Origin: JABWCE01 sp964617955
GTDB lineage: Bacteria; Bacteroidota; Bacteroidia; NS11-12g; UBA9320
Direction: 5' to 3'
Length of the DNA: 64,000 bases
Assembly (NCBI GenBank): GCA_964617955.1
Contig: CAZTXB010000003.1
Coordinates: forward strand, 175,016-239,015
Below, in pieces: positions 1-8,666 of this stretch. Every line of letters begins with the position of its first letter. Position 1 is the stretch's first letter. The translations under genes and the position numbers were made by a program. A model generated the notes under the pieces. The model made no database searches and was not told the origin of the DNA. It saw only the letters and a list, made by a program, of their open reading frames with translations.

Positions 1-694
1 GCTTTTTGCCTCTGCATTCGTTCTGTAATACGGGGTAGTCGCCACCCAAGGGATCGTACCTGCCATTTTTATTAAAATCGAGATAGGGAGCCATTGGAGG
101 ATCATTTACGGTTTGGTTGCCTGGCCAACCACTGATGTTGTCCGACAAAGAGGGGATGCCATTTAAAATATTGGAATAATGTTCTATAATTTCGGTTCGT
201 TTAATCTTGTAAATATTGTCCCATTTTTTACAAGTCGTTTCATCGGTGTTGGATTGGTCGTCGAGGGGGCCGGGCCAAAAATCGCTTCCTCCCTGACGAT
301 ACGTCATGGCGGCTAATTTTAAGCTTCCGCTTCCTCCTTTTCCATCATACCCTCCAATCCAAATAGCACCTGAAAATAAAGAATGCTTTCTTACAGAGTT
401 CACGTTAGCCTCCACCTTAGGAATTTCATACTTAGGGTTCGATAAATCCCACCACATGTCACCGCCATTCAGAATTTTTGTTCTAACGTTGTTTACGTCC
501 AAATCGGCACTTGCAGTGGCCGGATCACAGGCCGCCGCAAACTTCATCAACTTGGTTGATTTTTCGGCTGGAGGGATAGGTTTGCTACCTAAATTTTCCC
601 GGCCAAAAGCTGCATTATTTAGAATCAAAAACATCCATACCACAATTGGGTAAGTAAGTTTTGATGGGTTCCATATTTGTATTCTATGTTTCAT
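1..694 (-). CDS. Secreted protein, probable T9SS substrate (5' part only)
   Basis: The reading frame opens with ATG at 694 and runs leftward without a stop to the window edge, so about 231 N-terminal residues are visible and the C-terminus is missing. The N-terminus (MKHRIQIWNPSK, then a hydrophobic run ending near NNAAFG) looks like a signal peptide. The following region contains DLDVNNVRTKILNGGDMWWD, then a SGAIWIGGYD motif and RQGGSDFWPGPLDDQ. From memory, this pattern marks large Bacteroidota extracellular proteins that end in a type IX sorting domain; that end lies outside the window. The gene starts 54 bases after the TonB-dependent receptor stop, with no terminator between, so the two are probably co-transcribed. 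Its function is not known; a surface protein working with the receptor is inference. Confidence 0.75.
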   Translation of the reverse strand, partial: MKHRIQIWNPSKLTYPIVVWMFLILNNAAFGRENLGSKPIPPAEKSTKLMKFAAACDPATASADLDVNNVRTKILNGGDMWWDLSNPKYEIPKVEANVNSVRKHSLFSGAIWIGGYDGKGGSGSLKLAAMTYRQGGSDFWPGPLDDQSNTDETTCKKWDNIYKIKRTEIIEHYSNILNGIPSLSDNISGWPGNQTVNDPPMAPYLDFNKNGRYDPLGGDYPVLQNECRGKK

Positions 695-748
695 TTCTAA
701 ATTTTTTAAATTTTAATTTTATATCGTGTTCTCCTTAAGTATCAATGA

Positions 749-3700
749 TTAAAGTTGGAATCTCACTCCAATTCTGAACAATCTTGGTGTGGCGTAGTTA
801 AAAGGACTATTCACGCTCAGGTTGTAGAGATCAATAAACGATTGCTGGCTAACCTGCTGCGAAACTTTAAGCTGGCCTTCAGGTGAAGAGAGGTATCCAT
901 CGTCGTTTGGCAGTCCGGTAAAGGCATAGACGCTTTGAACTATTTTGCCATTGAACACATTTTGCACCCATAGGAAAACGGTCATTTTTGTGAATGCCAT
1001 TCTATCGTCTTTCATCTGTTTTTTCTTGAAATCGAAAGTGCGGTTAAAGTTTAAATCCGCTTTGAATTGCCAAGGCATTCTTGAGCCAAATGGATTTCCT
1101 CTGATTTGGCTACGTGTAACCGTACCCAATGCAGCTTGTGCTGTAGCCGTTGGACTCAAGTTGGCAGTGTAAGGTGCTCCTGAACGCGCTAAAACGATAA
1201 AGTTGGCATCAAAGTTTTCCAATACGCGCTTACCAAACCAAACCGGTCCCTTGTAATCCTTTCCTGCGTCATATCCATAGCCGAAAGTGGTATTAAAATT
1301 GTGGCGGAAATCGACATCCAAAGGATAAAGTGAGCGAAGGTTAGGCTGATTGGCTTGCAACAAGGCCGATTGAGAATTGATATTGGAACCGGTACCATCG
1401 GCGAAGAGCAGTGTATAGTTTGCCCTTAATGAGAAATTATTGATGCCTCTGTACTGGTATTCTGCTCTAAAAGCCTTATTGGTTGAAAAATCAATATTGG
1501 CATAACTGGTGTATGAAACCGGGTAGGCCTGATTGTAGCGGTATTGGCCAAAATCATTTCTGATTTCAGAATACGATACAATAATGCTAAGCGCTGAAAA
1601 TTTGCTCAACGTTTGCTTATAACCCAATTCGTACATGGTTTTGATACGGGGTTTCAAGGCCGCATTGGGTAAAAATCTGCTCTGGTCTGCCTCGAGGAAG
1701 GCATAAGATCGGATAGGGGTAAACGTAGCTCCATCGGTTGGGCGCTGTGTTAACACATCGTAGTTGGCGAAGAAAAGAGCCTCCTTATTGATAGGGAACG
1801 AGAACCATACACGGGGTAGAACATTGATTTGAGGCTCATAGTCTTTGAAAGCTTCCTTCACAATGTCTTTGTTGTTGGCATCCACCAGGTAAGGTTGAAT
1901 GATATTGCTAGCCGTTTGTTGGGCTAATATTTCAGGATTGGCCACCTCAACACCTGAGGCGTCGTACCAGGTGTTATCCTTACGGTATCCCAACACTTTG
2001 GTCGGATTTTTTGCATTGTTCACATAAATGGCATAGTCTTCGCCAATGTTGTCAGGATGCGAAATTTTTATCCCGTTCATTTCAGACACTTCACCAACCG
2101 TTTTGATAGGATAAAGTGAATAAGGGTCCTTTAAAGTAGGCTGATTGGCGTCATAGCGCTCAATTCTCACCCCAACTCTAAAAATCATGTCTTTGATGGC
2201 AAACTTATCTTGCAACCAGGCGGCACTGTATATTGGCGCAAAAGAACCCACGCTGCGGTTTTGTTTGTCGAGCAAGAAGTCATTGATTCCAAAACGTTTT
2301 CTGGTGCGATTTCCAAGATAATCGTAGCCCGCATAACTTACATACTGATTGTTTTTATTGCTGAGGTCGTCGGCGCTAAACATATTGAGATTCAGGTCGG
2401 ATGGAGCCAAAGCATTCACATCGATAAAAGAGGTTTCGGTAATCTTATTTCCATAAGCATCCACTGCTCCATCTTTTATGAGTTTCGCTCTCAAATTTTT
2501 ATCGAATTGTGTTTGCTGATCCGCATCCACTCTGATGTTATACTTTACGGTATCTAAAAAGCGGTTCTGATCATCAAAAGAATGCACGCTGTTTAGAATG
2601 TATTCTCCTTGAGTTACCTTATCGAGGTTGGCTATTTGCTTATTGACCAACTGAGGCATCAAAATCCAAAGGCCTGTGGCACTCAACCCATAGGAGCTCA
2701 ATATATTTTGTTCATAGGTCATTCCAAACTGAAAATCGTGTTTGTTTTCTTTCTTTTTGCCGGTGTTCAGGGAGGCTTCTCCTATGGCATAGGCCGAAAA
2801 TCTTTCTTGTTGAGACTTGCTATAACCTGCAATTTGGGTACCGGGATTAAACCAGAGTGAATAGGTACTTGGCAGGTTAAAGCCATTAAGCATACCGAGG
2901 GCGGCTGCAATCTGTCCATCACTTTGAGCGCCTCTTGAATTAAAGGTATTTCTAAAATAATCAAAAGCATTTTCGGTATAACGGGCTCTGAGTGGGTTTT
3001 GGTCTCCCTTTTCGAAGGTGATCATGGTATCTCTGAAGCCTGTGAGTTCATAATAGCCTTGTCTGATCACGGTATCGCTCTTCCCGTTCTTATTGATGAT
3101 ATATTTTTGTGGCTCAGCCTTATATTCGTAAACAGGAGCCCTGAAGTGATTAAACTTTCCAACATAACCGTAGGCGAACACGTCGTCCTGGTGGGTATTG
3201 CTTTTGCTGCTGTTTATGCTTGACTGATAATCGACGCGCAAAGAATAAAAAGCGTCAGTAACCGGTGGTGCTTTGGCATCCTTATCTTTTTTATCTTTAT
3301 GATCACTGCTTTGATACCCTATTTTTTGGGTGTAACGCAGGTAAGTCATATAGGTATTATTGGTGTTTACACCGTATTCATCATAATTTAAAAGCGAAGA
3401 GGCATAGTTGTATCCTCTTGATTTCTCCATATTGGCCTTTCCAAAGAAGGTAAGAACGGAAGATTTTGTGGGGGTATACTCCCATCTGGTGCTAATGGTT
3501 CCAAAATAATAAGGAACATTTTGTCTCGCCTTTTGCAATACCAGATCGTTCTGAGTTAAATAGGATGATGTGCTGATAAATCCCCCTCCATCGGGGTTTG
3601 CACTTAAGGGGTTATCCTTGATGTTTTGCAAAACATCGTCCTTCACCGTCCATGAACCCAACACTGTGGGGCGGTTGTCTTTTTGATATTCCAGGTGACC

Positions 3701-4546
3701 TGAAACGTTGTATCCAAAGAGCACACGTTCTTTATCTCCACCACCTTTATTAATAATTTTAAGTGGGCCTGAAAACGACATCTCAAGGGTATTGTAATGC
3801 CATTTGTCGAATAAGCTCGAAGTGATGTATTCGTAATACTGCGACTTATATCTGCTCGGTCCTTTGGTGGTTATGTTAATGGCTCCACCTGTCAAATCCC
3901 CAAACATCGCAGGAACTCCACTTTGAATAAGGTCTATCTGCTCCTGGCCAATGGTGGCAATTCCCTGGTTTCCGATTACGGGTACCCCGTCTATAAATAT
4001 TCGGGTACCATCGGTACGGTTTCCAAGAAAAGAAATTCCACCTCCTGCAGTTACATTGGATCCTGAAGAAGTGTTCGCAATTCCTCCCAATCCGCGTTGC
4101 GGCAATTTTAAAATATCCTTAGCGCTTAATGTAGTTTTGTTCTCGTCTTCTTTCAGCAATTTGCTACCGCCGGTCACCACAATCCCCTCCAAATCGATAC
4201 CATCTCCATCTTTACCGCTGGTTTCCATCTCAAAGTTCCTGAATTCAATGGAGCCACTGGTAATGTTTACACCGGTAATGGTAAATTTTCGGTAACCTAC
4301 ATAGGAAGCTTCAATATCATACTCCCCCGGGTCAAGGGTCTTAATATTGTAGTTTCCGTTTTCATCGGATGATGCCGAACCTTTTATAATTCCGTCCTTT
4401 TTGGCCACCACGGTCACATAGTCTAAGGCCATCCGGGTTTTTTTATCCGTAATTTTGCCTCGGATCTCTCCATAGTTAGACTGAGAGTATCCCCAACTGC
4501 TTACCAAAAATAGCCCCAGCACGGTTAAGTAATGTTTCAATTGCAT
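749..4546 (-). CDS. TonB-dependent receptor with carboxypeptidase-regulatory domain
   Basis: A 1265-residue outer-membrane protein. Residues 1-22 form a signal peptide ending GYSQ. Residues about 25-110 are a CarboxypepD_reg-like domain (IRGKITDKKTRMALDYVTV, then ENGNYNIKTLDPGEYDIEASYVGY). A plug domain follows from about 119 to 235 (VVTGGSKLL, GTRIFIDGVPV, QSGVPAMFGDLTGGAINI). The remainder is a long beta-barrel, closing with the aromatic-rich strand RIGVRFQL. The family imports or releases large substrates across the outer membrane using TonB energy; the substrate here cannot be read. No SusD-like lipoprotein lies beside it, so it is not a standard polysaccharide-utilisation pair. The downstream gene encodes a large secreted protein, a common arrangement for OmpA/TonB-like surface systems in this phylum. 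Confidence 0.93.
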   Translation of the reverse strand: MQLKHYLTVLGLFLVSSWGYSQSNYGEIRGKITDKKTRMALDYVTVVAKKDGIIKGSASSDENGNYNIKTLDPGEYDIEASYVGYRKFTITGVNITSGSIEFRNFEMETSGKDGDGIDLEGIVVTGGSKLLKEDENKTTLSAKDILKLPQRGLGGIANTSSGSNVTAGGGISFLGNRTDGTRIFIDGVPVIGNQGIATIGQEQIDLIQSGVPAMFGDLTGGAINITTKGPSRYKSQYYEYITSSLFDKWHYNTLEMSFSGPLKIINKGGGDKERVLFGYNVSGHLEYQKDNRPTVLGSWTVKDDVLQNIKDNPLSANPDGGGFISTSSYLTQNDLVLQKARQNVPYYFGTISTRWEYTPTKSSVLTFFGKANMEKSRGYNYASSLLNYDEYGVNTNNTYMTYLRYTQKIGYQSSDHKDKKDKDAKAPPVTDAFYSLRVDYQSSINSSKSNTHQDDVFAYGYVGKFNHFRAPVYEYKAEPQKYIINKNGKSDTVIRQGYYELTGFRDTMITFEKGDQNPLRARYTENAFDYFRNTFNSRGAQSDGQIAAALGMLNGFNLPSTYSLWFNPGTQIAGYSKSQQERFSAYAIGEASLNTGKKKENKHDFQFGMTYEQNILSSYGLSATGLWILMPQLVNKQIANLDKVTQGEYILNSVHSFDDQNRFLDTVKYNIRVDADQQTQFDKNLRAKLIKDGAVDAYGNKITETSFIDVNALAPSDLNLNMFSADDLSNKNNQYVSYAGYDYLGNRTRKRFGINDFLLDKQNRSVGSFAPIYSAAWLQDKFAIKDMIFRVGVRIERYDANQPTLKDPYSLYPIKTVGEVSEMNGIKISHPDNIGEDYAIYVNNAKNPTKVLGYRKDNTWYDASGVEVANPEILAQQTASNIIQPYLVDANNKDIVKEAFKDYEPQINVLPRVWFSFPINKEALFFANYDVLTQRPTDGATFTPIRSYAFLEADQSRFLPNAALKPRIKTMYELGYKQTLSKFSALSIIVSYSEIRNDFGQYRYNQAYPVSYTSYANIDFSTNKAFRAEYQYRGINNFSLRANYTLLFADGTGSNINSQSALLQANQPNLRSLYPLDVDFRHNFNTTFGYGYDAGKDYKGPVWFGKRVLENFDANFIVLARSGAPYTANLSPTATAQAALGTVTRSQIRGNPFGSRMPWQFKADLNFNRTFDFKKKQMKDDRMAFTKMTVFLWVQNVFNGKIVQSVYAFTGLPNDDGYLSSPEGQLKVSQQVSQQSFIDLYNLSVNSPFNYATPRLFRIGVRFQL

Positions 4547-4632
4547 AATTTTTTTTTATTTTTATCTTTATTTAACAAGGGTTGAACGATTTTTTTACCA
4601 AACTTCAATAATTGGGTATTTTCACTAAATTA

Positions 4633-5622
4633 TCAAGGGAATTTTTGGGCTTCTTTAAAACTTGTTTCCCCCTGAATAAATTCATCACAAACGGCCTCAA
4701 TTTTTGTGGCCAGACTGAGAGAAATTTTTTTGTAAGATTGCTGTGTCCAGCCTCCAACATGGGGAGTAAGAATCACATTTTTGAAATTTAGCAAAGTTTG
4801 GAATTCTTCAAATTCCTGATTATTAAGTTGGGTAATCTGTTCGTTTCGAAGTACGTCAGAGCCAAACGCTCTTATTTTTTTATTTTCAAGATTTTGTATG
4901 ACATCGGAGGTTACCACGATTCCGCCACGTGATAAATTGAGCAGTACAAAGTCTTTTTTAAATTTTTGAATAAAATGTTGGTTCACCAGGTTGGTGGTTT
5001 CTTGGGTAAGAGGGATGTGTAACGACAATACATCGGTTTCATTAAAAATCTCCTGCATGGTAACCTCCCTTACACTTTCGTTACCAAAACCCGTTTTGTA
5101 TTTATCGTAGGCCATAATTTCTACACCTAATCCCTGGAGAGTTCTTGCAAAGGCGCTTCCTGTATGTCCAAAACCAATAATGCCTACAGTTTTTCCAGAC
5201 AATTCTTCCCCTCTGTTTCCTTCCCTGTCCCAAATAAAGTTTCTAATTTCCTTATCGCCTTTCGATATATTATTCAATAAATTCAACAGCATTCCAAGCG
5301 TATGCTCGGCCACTGCATTACTGTTGGCCTCAGGTGTATTTACCACATGAATTCCCGCCTTGTCGAGCCAGTCTACCTTTAAATTGTCCAATCCGGAGCC
5401 GGCCCTGGCCACTAATTTTAATTTATTGGCCTTAATGCATAAGGCTTCCGAGACAAAAACTTTGCTTCTCACAATAAGAATATCGATACCTTCCAAGGCA
5501 TCAGGAATCTCATGAGCTGCGATATCAGGCTGGTAAACCAACTCAAATTTTTCTGAGTTTAGTTTCTCCATAAAAACAGGATGAAGAGGGTCCACTGCCA
5601 ATATCTTTAATTTCTGTCTCAT
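4633..5622 (-). CDS. D-2-hydroxyacid dehydrogenase (SerA-like)
   Basis: NAD-dependent 2-hydroxyacid dehydrogenase, closest in look to D-3-phosphoglycerate dehydrogenase, the first step of serine synthesis. The N-terminal substrate part has ARAGSGLDN; the NAD-binding Rossmann motif is GIIGFGHTGSAFA; the catalytic Arg sits in NLSRGG and the catalytic His in TPHVGGWTQQS. There is no C-terminal ACT domain, so this is the short form (~330 residues). The open frame extends to an ATG at 5640, but the Met at 5622 (MRQKLKILAVD) matches the usual start of the family and is preferred. Hydroxypyruvate or glyoxylate reductase activity is a possible alternative. It lies between the receptor gene and murI on the same strand. 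Confidence 0.85.
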   Translation of the reverse strand: MRQKLKILAVDPLHPVFMEKLNSEKFELVYQPDIAAHEIPDALEGIDILIVRSKVFVSEALCIKANKLKLVARAGSGLDNLKVDWLDKAGIHVVNTPEANSNAVAEHTLGMLLNLLNNISKGDKEIRNFIWDREGNRGEELSGKTVGIIGFGHTGSAFARTLQGLGVEIMAYDKYKTGFGNESVREVTMQEIFNETDVLSLHIPLTQETTNLVNQHFIQKFKKDFVLLNLSRGGIVVTSDVIQNLENKKIRAFGSDVLRNEQITQLNNQEFEEFQTLLNFKNVILTPHVGGWTQQSYKKISLSLATKIEAVCDEFIQGETSFKEAQKFP

Positions 5623-5750
5623 AATATGGTTTAAAACCATGATTCAAAAATAAGTGAGTATCGATAAACTTTGTGTTTAAATTGACCAATGGTGTAACCG
5701 GGATTTATTAACGGTTAATTTTTGGTGAATCAACCCTTGCCAAAACTCTA

Positions 5751-6566
5751 CTAAAGAGCTATGTGTGTGGAGTTTACGTCCTTTTCAAAGAATTTTTTGG
5801 CCATCTCATTAAAAGTAGCCTCGTCGTCTGTTGTAAAAAATTGGTGTTTAGCCTGTTTAACACAGAGTTGGTTTATTTCGGGATGGCGCCTTAAATAGTC
5901 TTTTAAACTTGTGGCTACCAGTTCGCCTTGTGAGATAACCTTTACCCCTTCCGGAATATAGTGTTTAATTTTATTGATAAGCAGTGGGTAATGGGTACAA
6001 GCCAAAACAATGGCATCCAAATGTTTCGATTTGTTAAACAACTCGTCGAGATATTTTTTTACAAAAAAGTCAGCGCCATCGCTATTTGCTTCATTGTTTT
6101 CGATTAAGGGAACCCACATAGGGCAAGCTTGTTGAAAAACTTTAAGCTGAGGCCATAGCTTGCCAATCTCAATAGGGTAGGAATGAGAGGTCACCGTTCC
6201 TGTGGTACCCAAAATGCCAACACTGTCTGTTTGGGTAATCTCACCTATCACCTCTGTTGTCGGCCTTATGACCCCAAGCACCCTTTTTTTCGGGGCATGG
6301 TGAGGCAGATAATTTTGCTGAATATTTCTCAGTGCTTTAGCTGACGCCGTATTGCAGGCCAAAATAACCAATTCGCATCCCTGGCCGAATAAAAACTCAA
6401 TACACTCAGTCGTGTATTGGTTTACCGTTTCAAATGATCTGTTGCCATAGGGCGCCCTGGCGTTATCGCCTAAATAAGTGAAATTATACTCAGGCAGAGT
6501 TTTCACCAATTCTTTAAGAATGGTCAATCCTCCATATCCGGAATCAAAAACGCCTATAGGTCCCAA
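5751..6566 (-). CDS. murI: Glutamate racemase
   Basis: Converts L-glutamate to D-glutamate for peptidoglycan stem peptides; cytoplasmic. The 271-residue length is normal. The N-terminus has the family signature IGVFDSGYGGLTI, with YLGDNARAPYG next. The two catalytic cysteines are visible: Cys71 in LACNTASA and Cys190 in VLACTHYPLL. It lies 118 bases downstream of an OmpH gene on the same strand, an order typical of Bacteroidota (ompH-ompH-murI), although a terminator-like hairpin separates them. Confidence 0.97.
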   Translation of the reverse strand: MGPIGVFDSGYGGLTILKELVKTLPEYNFTYLGDNARAPYGNRSFETVNQYTTECIEFLFGQGCELVILACNTASAKALRNIQQNYLPHHAPKKRVLGVIRPTTEVIGEITQTDSVGILGTTGTVTSHSYPIEIGKLWPQLKVFQQACPMWVPLIENNEANSDGADFFVKKYLDELFNKSKHLDAIVLACTHYPLLINKIKHYIPEGVKVISQGELVATSLKDYLRRHPEINQLCVKQAKHQFFTTDDEATFNEMAKKFFEKDVNSTHIAL

Positions 6567-6630
6567 TCTTTATTTATTACCAATCAAAATTATAAAGTTT
6601 CCGCATAAATTGGTTCAATTATTAACTATC

Positions 6631-6658
6631 AAAAAGCCCCACATTAAACATGCAGGGC
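6631..6658 (-). terminator. Rho-independent terminator after the OmpH genes
   Basis: Read on the minus strand, GCCCTGCAT (6658-6650) can pair with ATGTGGGGC (6644-6636), nine pairs with two G-U wobbles and a five-base loop, followed by TTTTT. It lies just downstream of the OmpH stop at 6685 and before murI, so murI may depend on read-through or its own promoter. Confidence 0.6.
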
Positions 6659-6684
6659 CGGATGTTAAATAATTTTTATATCAA

Positions 6685-7188
6685 TCAATTGATCATTAAT
6701 TTTTTCTTTACATCGTTCATCAAGTCGTTGGCACTGTTGGTAACCAAAACACCTAAGCCTTCAGAACTGTCGAGCACATAATCATAACCTCTGGTTTTGG
6801 CCACCTCATTAATCGCCGCTTTAGCCTTATTGTAAATAGGCATGTACAAAGCCTCCTTTTTCTTCATCATGTCGTTTTCGGCACTCTGACTAAACTGCTG
6901 AATGTCGGCTTGAAGATCTTCAAGCTTTTTTTTCTTTATTTCCATAATGGCCGGAGGTGACGTGGTATCCTTTACAAATTCATCGTATTTGGTTTGCAAC
7001 TCGAGCTGCATGGTCTCAAGCTGTGCACGCAGCACGCCTTCATAATCCTTCATTTGTTTCTCGAAGTCTTTCATCTCAGGCATGGCTTGCATTAGGTCGG
7101 CCGAATTAATATGGGCAATTTTGCTCTGAGCGTGTGAGCTAAAAGCCAGCAATATAACCGAAAGGGCAGTGAAAAATAGTCGTTTCAT
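6685..7188 (-). CDS. OmpH/Skp family periplasmic chaperone (second copy)
   Basis: A 167-residue protein with a clear signal peptide (MKRLFFTALSVILLAFSSHA, cleavage before Q). The mature part starts IAHINSADLMQAMPEM, continues as a long charged coiled-coil region (about 40-125) and ends with KTRGYDYVLDSSEGLGVLV, the OmpH/Skp layout. Skp-type proteins are trimeric holdases that escort unfolded outer-membrane proteins through the periplasm. The gene sits 47 bases after a second, longer OmpH gene in the same direction, so the two are probably co-expressed. Assignment to the family is firm; the client proteins are unknown. Confidence 0.92.
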   Translation of the reverse strand: MKRLFFTALSVILLAFSSHAQSKIAHINSADLMQAMPEMKDFEKQMKDYEGVLRAQLETMQLELQTKYDEFVKDTTSPPAIMEIKKKKLEDLQADIQQFSQSAENDMMKKKEALYMPIYNKAKAAINEVAKTRGYDYVLDSSEGLGVLVTNSANDLMNDVKKKLMIN

Positions 7189-7235
7189 TTTCTTTAATGG
7201 GTTTGTTTTATTTTAAGTGTGGTATAAATTTAATT

Positions 7236-7931
7236 TTATCTTCTGGGTGGAATTCCACCGTTGTTATTGTTGTTAGAGGGCGGCAAATCAGGGTCGGTTT
7301 TATCCTTTTCTTTGGCCTTGTTTTTTTCGTCGGCAGTAGGCGTTACGCCTAGGGCGGTTAATATGTTGTCGCTTTTGTCGTATTTGGCATTGCTAAACAA
7401 CATGGTCATGTCGCTTGATTTATCAAAAATAAAATCAAACCCTTCATCCTTGGCTATTTTTTGAATGGCTTCAAAAACTTTATCCTGAATGGGTTTTACA
7501 AGTTCTTGTCTTTTTTGAAACAATTCGCCTTCGTATCCAAATTTATCCTGCTGAAACTTTTTAGCCTCCTTCTCTTTATTTATGATTTCGTCCTCTCTCT
7601 GTTTTTGTTGATCAGGGGTGAGAAGAATTTTTTCAGCCTGATATTCCTTGTACATTTTGTCGATGTTCTCGTATTTGGCATCAATGTCTTTTTGCCATTT
7701 CTCAGCCATTTCATTCAATTTCTTTTGAGCAGTTTTATAGTCCGGCAAAAGCGAAAGAATATATTCTGTATCGACATAGGCGAATTTTTGGGCATAATTT
7801 GCAAATGGCAAGGCTGTCAACAAAAACAACAGTAGAAATATTTTCTTTAGAGTGAAAAAAGCATTTGATTTTTTCAGTTCGGTAAGGCCGGAAACGCTAT
7901 ACTTTAAGGATGGATTGTTCTCTGAGTTCAT
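7236..7931 (-). CDS. OmpH/Skp family periplasmic chaperone (first copy, long tail)
   Basis: A 231-residue paralogue of the downstream OmpH protein. A hydrophobic segment (KKIFLLLFLLTALPFANYAQ) is the signal sequence, but it is preceded by about 28 extra residues from the only available ATG, which is unusual; translation may instead start at a non-ATG codon closer to the signal. The core has KFAYVDTEYILSLLPDY, a charged coiled coil, and KDEGFDFIFDKSSDMTML. The C-terminus carries an added low-complexity tail rich in Lys/Asp, then Pro, Asn and Gly, ending PPRR. In most Bacteroidota this pair follows bamA; here bamA is absent and a lipoprotein gene lies upstream. Confidence 0.9.
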   Translation of the reverse strand: MNSENNPSLKYSVSGLTELKKSNAFFTLKKIFLLLFLLTALPFANYAQKFAYVDTEYILSLLPDYKTAQKKLNEMAEKWQKDIDAKYENIDKMYKEYQAEKILLTPDQQKQREDEIINKEKEAKKFQQDKFGYEGELFQKRQELVKPIQDKVFEAIQKIAKDEGFDFIFDKSSDMTMLFSNAKYDKSDNILTALGVTPTADEKNKAKEKDKTDPDLPPSNNNNNGGIPPRR

Positions 7932-8081
7932 AATTTTTGTGATTTATTAAAAAGGCTTTACAAAAACACCTCCTAATGGCATCACTTTTTACAAATATTT
8001 GCAAACATACATATTTTTCAGGGGGTTGAAAAAATATTTCAAATTTTTAGAGGCCGGGAATATGAGTTTAAATATGGACAC

Positions 8082-8666
8082 TTAGTGTTGTAAAATGATT
8101 TCCTTTGAGTGTGCGATATTGCTTTGATGAAGCTTTCTATCCAACATAGTGCAAGCCAATTTTATGGTATCCGGAAAAATTCCCGGGTAAGGTGAGGCAG
8201 GAATGTTCAACTCCATTTGACCCTTTACCGGTTTGCTGCGCTCCGATAAGTTTAAGCGGGGAAATCTTTGGTTAAAGTTTACTGTATCGCCGGTACCGGG
8301 TATCAGGATTTTTTTCCATTGCTTGTTTTCTTTGATAAAATATTCCACTTTTAAATTGTAGTAAAAACCTCCAAGGTAATTGAATGGAGGAAAGGTATCC
8401 TCTTTCGAAAGCCCTAAATCACCATCGGCGTCTTCATAATTTAATGTCATTTTAAGAATGCTGTCCTTTCCTGTCATATTTTTGTAAATCAAAATATGGT
8501 CAACCGCTAAAACCGGAGAGCCTTGCTCGACCTGATTTTTATCACATCCTGAAACAACAATGAATGCGATTATAAACGACAGAAATAATTTCAAGAATGT
8601 GATTTTTGAAGAAGCTTCTTTTGATTTCAACGCAGCGGCTTTAGAAATGTTTCGGTACCAGTCCAA
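8082..8666 (-). CDS. Conserved Bacteroidota lipoprotein of unknown function
   Basis: Up to 194 residues. The lipobox is FIVVSGC following a hydrophobic segment (KLFLSFIIAFIVVSG), so the mature protein is a lipoprotein starting at Cys. It carries a LNYEDADGDLGLS motif rich in Asp, a PPFNYLGGFYYNL segment, and DRKLHQSN near the end; the function is not recognised. Start choice is uncertain: the only ATG (8666) gives a long 24-residue leader before the signal and overlaps the divergent LuxE-like gene by 107 bases, whereas a TTG at 8594 would give a signal peptide of normal length. Confidence 0.75.
   Translation of the reverse strand: MDWYRNISKAAALKSKEASSKITFLKLFLSFIIAFIVVSGCDKNQVEQGSPVLAVDHILIYKNMTGKDSILKMTLNYEDADGDLGLSKEDTFPPFNYLGGFYYNLKVEYFIKENKQWKKILIPGTGDTVNFNQRFPRLNLSERSKPVKGQMELNIPASPYPGIFPDTIKLACTMLDRKLHQSNIAHSKEIILQH

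Noticed and set aside
306..653. 115-codon plus-strand frame at the left edge
   Set aside because: It is antisense to the N-terminal part of the secreted protein on the minus strand, whose translation has recognisable motifs.
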